Assembly: GCA_027347805.1 (NCBI GenBank) | Contig: DAIEQP010000035.1 | Location: 1-6,034 of the forward strand | Reading direction: 5' to 3' | From: Ignavibacteria bacterium | GTDB taxonomy: Bacteria > Bacteroidota > Ignavibacteria > Ignavibacteriales > Melioribacteraceae | DNA: 6,034 nt | Notes under the pieces: model-generated | The model's input: the letters and a program-made list of their open reading frames with translations, nothing else | Database searches by the model: none | Told to the model about the DNA's origin: nothing | Program-made: the position numbers and the translations under genes | In this document: positions 1 to 6,022 of the stretch, piece after piece | How the letters are laid out: every line of letters begins with the position of its first letter | Numbering within the stretch: the first letter of the stretch is position 1

Positions 1-1259
1 CATCCAAAGTTGGAATTACTCCCGATGAAATAAGAAGAAGAAATGGTTTGAAATTAGGTTCCATTACTGCTACAGGACAAAAGCTTGGTAATCATGAAGT
101 GAATCTTATTCCAGTTTTGAACAGAGCGGTAGTAGCAACTAATTTTGAAGAGAAGTGGGAAGCGAACATAAAGGAAAATCCGGTTTTGAATGATTACATT
201 CCAGAAGAACCAATTCTGAGGATTGATCAGTTTATTGAACCGCAAAAACTAATTCGAAAAGGAATTGGACTTGCTGTTAGTTTTCGGGGATGTTCGCTTG
301 GTGCGGAAGGAATTGATGCGACTTCTTGTTATATGTCAATTCAGAATGATGGGACAGTTTATTTGTTAAGCGGTTTAGCTGAGAATGGTCAGGGACTTCG
401 AACAACATATGTCATGACCGCAGCAGAAGCTTTAGGTATTACTCCTGATAAAATATTTTATTTGGAAACAGATACTTCACGGGTTCCTGATAGCGGACCT
501 ACTGTAGCTTCACGCGGAACAATAATGGGATCTGCTTCCGTTAAAAACGCTGGAGAAATTTTGAGTGAAAGATTACAAAACCTTGTTAAATATGAATTTA
601 AACTTGATGAAAACGATGTCGTTTCATTTAGAGAAAATTTTATATTCTCCAGAAGAAAAGGTATGATTTCGAATTTTAATGATGTGTGTAAACTTGCTGC
701 TTCACGAGGAATAAATCTTTCTGCAATTGGTTATTATAAAAGTCCTAAAGTTGATTGGGACGAACATACCGGTCAAGGCGACGCTTACTTTACTTATGTT
801 TATGGCTGTCAGGTTGCTGAAGTAAGTGTTAACACAGGTACTGGTGAAATTTATTTGAATAAAATAACTGCTGTTCACGATCCGGGTACAGTTATCAATA
901 TGCTTGGGGCGCTTGGTCAAGTTTATGGCGGTGTTACTCAAGGTGCGGGTTATGGAATTCTCGAAGAAGTGTCTCATGACAATGGAAAAATTAGAGAGCT
1001 TAATTTCGATCAATATTTAATTCCCACTGCTAATGATATTGATGAGATAAAACCAATCTTTCTGGAGGGGGATGAAAAATATGGTGCATGGGGTGCTAAA
1101 TCTTTAGGTGAACCAACTCTAGAACTTACTGCCGCTGCAATTTCAAATGCTGTTTCCAATGCAGTAGGAAAAAGATTTTTTCATTTACCATTAAACTTGG
1201 AGGAAGTTCTTCTGGGCAGAAAATTACATCCTCAGGATTTGAATAGAGGAAGCTTATGA
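1..1259 (+). CDS. Xanthine dehydrogenase family molybdopterin-binding (large) subunit, 5'-truncated
   Basis: This is the catalytic subunit of a molybdenum hydroxylase, which hydroxylates an N-heterocycle (xanthine or a related purine is likely) at the Mo-pterin centre. The frame is open from base 3 to the window edge, and the residues before the TTG at 48 fit the family (a T-P-D-E-I-R-R-R-N-G-L stretch leading into T-A-T-G-Q), so the true start is upstream. About 418 residues are visible, roughly the C-terminal half of a usual 750-800 residue subunit. Landmarks are SFRGCSLGAEG (about 279-311), a G-L-x-E-N-G-Q-G cofactor motif (about 372-395), PDSGPTVASRGT followed by G-S-A-S-V-K-N-A (about 486-548), and GAKSLGEP near the end, whose Glu at 1110-1112 matches the catalytic glutamate of the family. 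The SLGAEG segment resembles proteins annotated as selenium-dependent xanthine dehydrogenases, but substrate and selenium use cannot be read here. FAD and Fe-S subunits are encoded next, so this is the separate-subunit type. Confidence 0.93.
   Translation, partial: SKVGITPDEIRRRNGLKLGSITATGQKLGNHEVNLIPVLNRAVVATNFEEKWEANIKENPVLNDYIPEEPILRIDQFIEPQKLIRKGIGLAVSFRGCSLGAEGIDATSCYMSIQNDGTVYLLSGLAENGQGLRTTYVMTAAEALGITPDKIFYLETDTSRVPDSGPTVASRGTIMGSASVKNAGEILSERLQNLVKYEFKLDENDVVSFRENFIFSRRKGMISNFNDVCKLAASRGINLSAIGYYKSPKVDWDEHTGQGDAYFTYVYGCQVAEVSVNTGTGEIYLNKITAVHDPGTVINMLGALGQVYGGVTQGAGYGILEEVSHDNGKIRELNFDQYLIPTANDIDEIKPIFLEGDEKYGAWGAKSLGEPTLELTAAAISNAVSNAVGKRFFHLPLNLEEVLLGRKLHPQDLNRGSL
1245..1251 (+). 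promoter_or_regulatory. Ribosome binding site of the FAD subunit gene
   Basis: AGAGGAA lies inside the end of the Mo-subunit gene. Its GAGG core is 6 bases before the ATG at 1256 and 9 bases before the ATG at 1259. Both ATGs are in the same frame (ATGATG), so the site does not separate them. With the ATGA stop/start overlap it points to translational coupling of the two subunits. Confidence 0.6.
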
Positions 1260-2119
1260 TGAACCTAAATTGCAGAATTCTTTCACCAGGTTCTCTCGCT
1301 GAAGTTTTACAGTTATTGGCTGATCAAAATAGCTCTACAAAAATTTTGGCGGGGGGCACCGACGTTGTAACAGGAATCAAACAGGGATCGAAGAGATTTA
1401 TAAATACTGATCTGCTTGTCGATATTAATCGTATTCCTGAAATAAAAAATATTAAAAAAGATAAAAATAAAATTACTATTGGAGCTGGCGTAACCTTTTC
1501 TGATTTATGCGCAAGTGAAATTATCAGTAATGATTTGCCAATTCTAAAAAAGGCTGCAAGCACAATCGGAAGTATGCAAATCAGGAATCGAGCAACAATT
1601 GCAGGAAATTTTGTTAATAACGCTCCCTGCGCCGATACGGTTCCGGCATTATTAGTTTATAATGCAGTTCTTGAAATTGAATCGCTTACTTCAAAAAAAG
1701 AAATTTCTCTACAGGAATTTTTAAGCGGACCATATAAAACTCAACTTAAGCCGGGTGAGATTGTTACAAAAATTATTATTCCGGTTCCGGATGATAATTA
1801 TAGAGGTGATTTTTATAAACTGGGCAGGCGGCGCGCTGTGGCAATAAGCAGATTGACACTTGCAGTTTTAGTCAGACATGAGAATAATACCATTAAAGAT
1901 ATTCGTATATCATCCGGTGCTATAACACCAATTGGTACCCGGTTTCAGAATCTGGAAAAATTTGCTAGCCGGAAAAATTTTGATGAGAATCTTTGCCGTG
2001 AACTTTCACAAAAAATCGGGGAAGAGGTTCTTGCTGCTACCGGATTACGCTGGTCAAGCGCATACAAATTGCCTGTAATTCAACAAATGCTTTTCCAATT
2101 GTTAATGAACTTAAGATAA
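1256..2119 (+). CDS. FAD-binding subunit of molybdenum hydroxylase (YgfM/CoxM type)
   Basis: This medium subunit takes electrons from the Fe-S subunit onto FAD and passes them to an external acceptor. At 287 residues it has the normal length for the family. Two FAD signatures are visible: K-I-L-A-G-G-T-D-V at residues 29-37, and S-T-I-G-S-M-Q-I-R-N-R-A-T-I-A-G-N at 102-118 followed by N-A-P-C-A-D-T-V-P-A-L-L (122-133). The second is the TIGGN-like pyrophosphate loop with Ala in place of the usual Gly. The part from about residue 187 (F-Y-K-L-G-R-R-R-A-V-A-I-S) fits the C-terminal CO-dehydrogenase flavoprotein domain. No cysteine-rich insertion of the 4-hydroxybenzoyl-CoA reductase kind is seen. 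The gene overlaps the Mo subunit by 4 bases (ATGA); the second ATG at 1259 is equally possible. The position between Mo and Fe-S subunit genes confirms the role. Confidence 0.93.
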   Translation: MMNLNCRILSPGSLAEVLQLLADQNSSTKILAGGTDVVTGIKQGSKRFINTDLLVDINRIPEIKNIKKDKNKITIGAGVTFSDLCASEIISNDLPILKKAASTIGSMQIRNRATIAGNFVNNAPCADTVPALLVYNAVLEIESLTSKKEISLQEFLSGPYKTQLKPGEIVTKIIIPVPDDNYRGDFYKLGRRRAVAISRLTLAVLVRHENNTIKDIRISSGAITPIGTRFQNLEKFASRKNFDENLCRELSQKIGEEVLAATGLRWSSAYKLPVIQQMLFQLLMNLR

Positions 2120-2120
2120 A

Positions 2121-2594
2121 ATGATGGAAATAAAATTTACTTTAAACAAAAGAGAAGTTGTCATTCAAACTGAACCTGGCATTAGAGTATTGGATCTGCT
2201 TCGTGAAAGCTTTAATCTTACGGGCACAAAGGAAGGCTGTGGTATAGGTGAATGTGGTGCCTGCACAATTTTATTAAATGGATTGGCTGTAAATTCATGC
2301 TTAGTTCTGGCTGCACAAATAAATGGTTGTGATGTTTTAACAATTGAAGGTATTGCTGAGGGAAATGAATTACACCCGCTTCAAAAAAATTTTCTTCTGC
2401 ATGGTGCAGTTCAATGCGGATTTTGTTCACCTGGGATGGTGCTCTCTTCATATGCATTGCTGGAAAAAATTCCAAATCCAACAGATGAAGAAATTAAAGA
2501 TGCAATTGCAGGTAATTTATGCAGATGCACAGGTTACAAACAAATAATTGATGCAGTCAAAGAAACGGCTAAAGAATTAAAAATGATTAAATAA
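2121..2594 (+). CDS. [2Fe-2S] iron-sulfur subunit of molybdenum hydroxylase
   Basis: This small subunit relays electrons from the Mo centre to FAD through two [2Fe-2S] clusters. It has 157 residues, typical for the free-standing form. The N-terminal plant-type ferredoxin domain has Cys40, Cys45 and Cys48 (C-G-I-G-E-C-G-A-C) plus Cys60. The C-terminal four-helix domain has Q-C-G-F-C-S-P-G (Cys99, Cys102; Gln98 is the position expected to touch the pterin) and N-L-C-R-C-T-G-Y (Cys134, Cys136). All eight ligands are present, so the protein looks functional. The ATG follows the FAD subunit stop by one base; a second ATG at 2124 is in frame. No clear Shine-Dalgarno sequence precedes it, so translation probably depends on coupling. 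It corresponds to XdhC/CoxS-type subunits. The substrate is set by the Mo subunit, not by this protein. Confidence 0.95.
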   Translation: MMEIKFTLNKREVVIQTEPGIRVLDLLRESFNLTGTKEGCGIGECGACTILLNGLAVNSCLVLAAQINGCDVLTIEGIAEGNELHPLQKNFLLHGAVQCGFCSPGMVLSSYALLEKIPNPTDEEIKDAIAGNLCRCTGYKQIIDAVKETAKELKMIK

Positions 2595-2598
2595 AAGA

Positions 2599-3705
2599 AT
2601 GGCTGACTTAAAAACAAATATTTGTGGAATTGAATTTGTAAATCCTGTTTTTACAGCTGCGGGTCCAACATCTGCAAATTATGAAATGCTTGAACGCGCA
2701 AAACTTGGCGGTGCAGGGGGAATTGTCACAAAAACAATTTCGGTTATACCTGCCCGTGTTCCAATCCCTAACATCTCAAATTTTACTCCAAATAACTTAT
2801 TGAATGCTGAATTGTGGTCTGAAATTCCTTATCAAAAATTTATTGAAAGTGAATTAAAAAGGATTCGTTCACTTGGTTTACCGGTAATTGCTTCCGTTGG
2901 TTATTCACCGGAAGATCTGGAGATTCTCGGAAGAACACTCAACGGAACCGGATTAATTGATGCAGTTGAATTTTCAATTCATTATGTAGATAAAGATGCC
3001 GGTAATTTACGGACAACAGCTTTGGCATTGAAGAAAAATATTAATGTGCCTGTTTTAGCAAAATTTAGTCCCGCAGTTTCAAACTTGCCGCTTGCAATAG
3101 AATTGCTTGATGATGTAATTGACGGTTATGTTGCAATTAACAGTGTCGGCCCGGCTCTGGATTTTGATGTTGAAACAGGCAAACCGTTTCTTGGAAGTAT
3201 GGATGGACGCGGTTGGTTAAGCGGTCGTGCAATTTTACCAATCGGTCTTCATTTTGTTGCATCAATTTATTCTCTTTCAAAAAAGCCTGTTATTGGTGTA
3301 GGCGGAATAAGAACAGGCGAAGATGTTGTAAAATATTTGATGGCTGGCGCTTCTGCTGTACAAGTTTGTTCAGCATCAATTTTGAAAGGGCAGAATGTTT
3401 ATGGAAAGATTGCAGGTGATCTGAATAAGTGGATGGATAAACATAATTATCCCGATATAAAATCACTTGTTGGCAAGTTTCATCAACAAGAGATGAGAAA
3501 ACAATATTTTCTGTTTGAAGACAAACAAATATTGCCGACTGTTGATCTTAGTCTTTGCGATAAATGCGGTGCTTGTGTAAAAATTTGTGTTCATAATGCA
3601 CTGAAATTAAACGAACATCTAGAATTAAAGAAAGAACTTTGTGTCAGATGCGGCATCTGTACCCAAGTTTGTCCAACCGGCGCATTAGAAATGAAAGAGG
3701 AATAA
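2599..3705 (+). CDS. PreA/dihydroorotate dehydrogenase-like flavoprotein with two C-terminal [4Fe-4S] motifs, substrate unknown
   Basis: This 368-residue protein joins an FMN-type TIM barrel (about 1-300) to a bacterial ferredoxin domain (about 312-368), the layout of PreA, the Fe-S subunit of NAD-dependent dihydropyrimidine dehydrogenase. Barrel landmarks are N-P-V-F-T-A-A-G (15-22), V-T-K-T-I-S (43-48), A-K-F-S-P (154-158), A-I-N-S (179-182), G-R-G-W-L-S-G (203-209), and I-G-V-G-G-I-R-T-G with A-G-A-S-A-V-Q-V (232-256) for the FMN phosphate. Ferredoxin ligands are Cys320/323/326/330 and Cys348/351/354/358. The substrate loop is unusual: where relatives have E-x-N-x-S-C-P-N/H this protein has E-F-S-I-H-Y-V-D (124-131), and no Cys occurs between residues 10 and 256. 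The usual acid/base is therefore missing or replaced. It starts 4 bases after the Fe-S subunit gene without a clear Shine-Dalgarno sequence. The fold is clear, but the reaction is not; a redox step on a purine-derived ring is an inference from the neighbours. Confidence 0.85.
   Translation: MADLKTNICGIEFVNPVFTAAGPTSANYEMLERAKLGGAGGIVTKTISVIPARVPIPNISNFTPNNLLNAELWSEIPYQKFIESELKRIRSLGLPVIASVGYSPEDLEILGRTLNGTGLIDAVEFSIHYVDKDAGNLRTTALALKKNINVPVLAKFSPAVSNLPLAIELLDDVIDGYVAINSVGPALDFDVETGKPFLGSMDGRGWLSGRAILPIGLHFVASIYSLSKKPVIGVGGIRTGEDVVKYLMAGASAVQVCSASILKGQNVYGKIAGDLNKWMDKHNYPDIKSLVGKFHQQEMRKQYFLFEDKQILPTVDLSLCDKCGACVKICVHNALKLNEHLELKKELCVRCGICTQVCPTGALEMKEE
3696..3701 (+). promoter_or_regulatory. 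Ribosome binding site deciding the ygeY start
   Basis: AGAGGA sits at the end of the PreA-like gene, with its GAGG core 7 bases before the ATG at 3708. This supports 3708 over a GTG at 3639 in the same frame, which would add 23 residues that do not look like the family and would overlap the ferredoxin domain of the preceding gene by 67 bases. Confidence 0.7.
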
Positions 3706-3707
3706 TA

Positions 3708-4904
3708 ATGAAATCAGAATTATTTAAAAAAGTTGATGCAGAAAAGGGAAATTTATTTTCTCTTATTCAAAGATTGATTCAAATAAAAAGTTACAGCGGT
3801 GACGAAAAAGAAATTGTGGAGTACATTGTTCTGCGAATGAAAGAATTTGGTTTTGATGAAGCATATCATGATGGATTTGGAAATGCAATTGGAAAAATTG
3901 GGAATGGACCAATTAAGATAATGTATGATGCTCATATCGATACTGTAAAAGTTACTGAAACAGAAAATTGGATTCATCCTCCCTTTGAAGGTAAAATTGA
4001 AAATGGAAAATTATACGGGCGCGGTGCTGTTGACGAAAAACCGGCTATGGCTGGATTTATGATCGCCTGCAAAGTTTTGAAGGAGATATATGGTGATGAT
4101 CTTCCATTTACACTTTACGTCGTTGGTTCTGTTCTTGAAGAAGATGCTGATGGATATCCTTTGTTCCATATAATTCAAAACGAAGGAATCAGGCCTGATT
4201 TTGTTGTGCTCGGCGAACCAACTGATTTAAAAGTATATCGAGGCCAGCGTGGAAGGATGGAATTAAAAATAACAACAACCGGAAAATCTGCTCACGGTGC
4301 TCATAATCATAAAGGAATTAATGCTATTTATAAAATGCAGCCTGTGTTAGAAGAAATTGAAAAACTTGACAGGAGATTAAAACCCAAACAGCCGCTTGGC
4401 AAAGGCTCCATTACAGTTAGCCAGATAATTTCTAAAGCACCATCTTTATGTTCTGTCTCAGACTATTGCCAGATTCATCTTGATAGAAGAATGACAATTG
4501 GTGAAAATAAAACTACTGTTGTAAAAGAACTGAAAGAAATTTTGAAGAAATATAAAATTGATGCAAAGGTTTCTATTCCCAATGTTGAGGGTCTTAGCTG
4601 GAAAGGGAGGAAATTTTGCCAGGAAGCTTATTTCCCAACATGGGTTTATGATGAAAAGCATTCCATAGTTGATGCAGCAATGAAAACTTCAAAAGCCGCG
4701 ATTGGAAAAGCAAAAAGTGGTGTCTGGAGTTTTTCAACAAATGGAGTGGCAACTGCCGGTCACTTTGGAATTCCTACTATCGGTTTTGCACCAAGTGATG
4801 AAGGACTTTCCCATTCATCAAAAGAAGTTTTAGTCCTTAATGATTTATTAAAGGCAACGAAATTTTATTCATTGTTTCCATTTAACATTCTTTCAGGAAA
4901 ATGA
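3708..4904 (+). CDS. ygeY: YgeY-type M20 family metallohydrolase
   Basis: This is a predicted cytosolic zinc-dependent amidohydrolase of peptidase family M20 (ArgE/DapE/CPG2 fold), 398 residues, close to E. coli YgeY. Metal-site motifs are A-H-I-D-T (His76, Asp78), G-R-G-A-V-D (Asp109), L-E-E-D (Glu144 as probable general base, Glu145 as ligand), G-E-P-T (Glu170) and S-H-S-S-K-E (His369). His196 in S-A-H-G belongs to the lid/dimer domain (about 180-295). YgeY-like segments are V-Y-R-G-Q-R-G-R-M-E, D-R-R-M-T-I-G-E, Y-F-P-T-W and W-S-F-S-T-N-G-V, which argue against ArgE, DapE or a plain peptidase. The start at 3708 is 2 bases after the preceding stop. YgeY proteins are labelled selenium metabolism hydrolases, but their genes cluster with YgeW, YgeX and xanthine dehydrogenase genes of anaerobic purine breakdown. 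Hydrolysis of an amide or ureido intermediate is therefore likely, with the exact substrate unproven. Asp109 is followed by E-K-P-A instead of the commoner x-K-G-G. Confidence 0.88.
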   Translation: MKSELFKKVDAEKGNLFSLIQRLIQIKSYSGDEKEIVEYIVLRMKEFGFDEAYHDGFGNAIGKIGNGPIKIMYDAHIDTVKVTETENWIHPPFEGKIENGKLYGRGAVDEKPAMAGFMIACKVLKEIYGDDLPFTLYVVGSVLEEDADGYPLFHIIQNEGIRPDFVVLGEPTDLKVYRGQRGRMELKITTTGKSAHGAHNHKGINAIYKMQPVLEEIEKLDRRLKPKQPLGKGSITVSQIISKAPSLCSVSDYCQIHLDRRMTIGENKTTVVKELKEILKKYKIDAKVSIPNVEGLSWKGRKFCQEAYFPTWVYDEKHSIVDAAMKTSKAAIGKAKSGVWSFSTNGVATAGHFGIPTIGFAPSDEGLSHSSKEVLVLNDLLKATKFYSLFPFNILSGK

Positions 4905-5011
4905 AAAAAAAATCGAGGACGCAATCAGTATTTTATGAAGATAGATAAGGAGATAAATTCTCAACCAAAACATAAAATAGAATTTTGATAACCTTTTTTA
5001 CCGGAGACAAA
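4905..5011 (+). other. 107-base gap between ygeY and ygeW, no recognisable terminator
   Basis: This is the only real gap in the window. It starts inside a run of nine A (4904-4912). An AAGGAGAT at 4947-4954 looks like a ribosome binding site, but no ATG, GTG or TTG follows at a usable distance. I see no GC-rich hairpin followed by T residues. A separate promoter for ygeW is possible in this AT-rich DNA, but no motif is convincing. Confidence 0.5.
5003..5006 (+). promoter_or_regulatory. Ribosome binding site deciding the ygeW start
   Basis: GGAG lies 5 bases before the ATG at 5012. A TTG at 4985 in the same frame would add nine residues and has no comparable upstream site, so 5012 is preferred. 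Confidence 0.6.
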
Positions 5012-6022
5012 ATGGAAACAAGATTTAAAGGAAGACATTTTATTACAGAAGATAACTGGACAAAGGAAGAACTCGATATAGTTTTTGATACTGCGTTTGA
5101 TCTAAAGAAAAAATTTTATGCAGAGGAACCAACACTATGGCTTCCACATAAAACTTTATTTATGATGTTCTTTGAGCAATCAACTCGCACACGTAATTCT
5201 ATGGAAGCGGGAATGACGCAGCTTGGCGGCCACGCGCACGATTTAACTCCGGATAAAATGCAGATTACACATGGTGAGGTTGCAAAAGATACGGCGATAA
5301 TATTGAGCCGGATGGGACATGGAATTGCATGCAGAAATTGTTTTTATGGAATTGGTAATAAATATCTGAATGAACTTGCTGCTAACTCTCGCAAGCCAGT
5401 TATGTCTTTGCAGGACGATGTCTATCATCCGTTCCAGGGACTTGCAGACTTGATGACAATATTTGAGCATCTGGGCAGAAACTCAAAAAACCTTAAAGTT
5501 ACAGTTTCTTGGGCTTATGCTACTACTCATTCCAAACCTTTAAGCGTTCCTCAAACTCAAATTTTATTATTTCCTCGTTATGGAATTGATGTGACTGTTG
5601 CTCATCCAAAAGAATTTCCTCTTAGTAAAAACATTGTAGAGAAAGCTCAGAAAAATGCAGAGGAAGGGGGAGGCAGCCTAAAATTTACTAATGATATGGA
5701 TGAAGCATTCGAAGGTGCACATATAGTTGTTCCAAAAAACTGGGGTGGATTTGGATTATATGATGAAGAATATTATCTGGCTAACGAAGATGAATGTAAA
5801 AAAGAAATGAAAGGAAACCTTGAAAAATATAAAAGCTGGCTTTGCGATGACAAGAGGATCAAGTTGGCAGATAAAAATGTAAAACTCATGCATGCACTTC
5901 CTGCCGATCGCGGCAATGAAGTGACAGATGAAATTCTTGATAATCCAAATATCTCAATTGTATTTGATGAAGCTGAAAACCGCTTGCATACAGCAAAAGC
6001 AATTATGGGATTAACAATGTGA
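5012..6022 (+). CDS. ygeW: YgeW-like knotted carbamoyltransferase
   Basis: This is a member of the aspartate/ornithine carbamoyltransferase superfamily, 336 residues. The carbamoyl-phosphate domain has S-T-R-T-R (57-61) and H-P-F-Q-G-L-A-D (139-146). The segment S-W-A-Y-A with H-S-K-P-L-S-V-P-Q (166-181), then Y-G-I-D-V-T-V-A-H-P (190-199) and V-P-K-N-W (240-244), resembles YgeW, a knotted member. Two features differ from YgeW as I recall it from E. coli: the C-terminal substrate motif is H-A-L-P-A-D-R-G (294-301) instead of HCLP, and the end, D-E-A-E-N-R-L-H-T-A-K-A-I-M, is more like ornithine-type enzymes. It is also shorter than E. coli YgeW (about 396). In purine-catabolic clusters the likely direction is phosphorolysis of a ureido/carbamoyl-amine to carbamoyl phosphate, which feeds a carbamate kinase. 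No arginine biosynthesis genes are nearby, so argF is unlikely. The family call is sure; YgeW orthology is probable and the substrate is unknown. Confidence 0.82.
   Translation: METRFKGRHFITEDNWTKEELDIVFDTAFDLKKKFYAEEPTLWLPHKTLFMMFFEQSTRTRNSMEAGMTQLGGHAHDLTPDKMQITHGEVAKDTAIILSRMGHGIACRNCFYGIGNKYLNELAANSRKPVMSLQDDVYHPFQGLADLMTIFEHLGRNSKNLKVTVSWAYATTHSKPLSVPQTQILLFPRYGIDVTVAHPKEFPLSKNIVEKAQKNAEEGGGSLKFTNDMDEAFEGAHIVVPKNWGGFGLYDEEYYLANEDECKKEMKGNLEKYKSWLCDDKRIKLADKNVKLMHALPADRGNEVTDEILDNPNISIVFDEAENRLHTAKAIMGLTM

Noticed and set aside
48..50. TTG as the start of the Mo subunit gene
   Set aside because: The frame is open to the window edge, the residues before it fit the family, and a start here would omit about half of a normal Mo subunit.
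702..1013. Antisense reading frames, such as those at 702-1013, 1324-1563, 2218-2481, 3753-3977 and 5243-5470
   Set aside because: They lie wholly inside well-supported plus-strand genes, encode no recognisable domains and look like chance shadows.
1..2594. Aerobic CO dehydrogenase (CoxMSL)
   Set aside because: The visible half of the Mo subunit fits the xanthine dehydrogenase-like group, and YgeY/YgeW neighbours do not suit CO oxidation; the CO-specific active-site loop would lie in the missing half, so the rejection rests on context.
3213..3419. Plus-strand 68-codon frame inside the PreA-like gene
   Set aside because: It overlaps conserved FMN-binding barrel sequence in another frame and has low-complexity Cys/Arg-rich content.
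2599..3705. Housekeeping PyrD (dihydroorotate dehydrogenase) of pyrimidine synthesis
   Set aside because: It has a C-terminal two-cluster ferredoxin domain, lacks the catalytic Cys/Ser loop, and has no pyrimidine biosynthesis neighbours.
3639..3707. GTG start giving a 421-residue YgeY
   Set aside because: The extra 23 residues are an out-of-frame reading of the ferredoxin domain of the preceding gene; the ATG at 3708 has a good ribosome binding site and gives the usual family length.
4985..5011. TTG start of the carbamoyltransferase
   Set aside because: The ATG at 5012 has GGAG 5 bases upstream; the nine extra residues show no family similarity.
5012..6022. Anabolic ornithine carbamoyltransferase (ArgF)
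   Set aside because: The SWAY/KPLSVPQ segment is YgeW-like, the HCLP Cys is missing, and no arginine genes are nearby.
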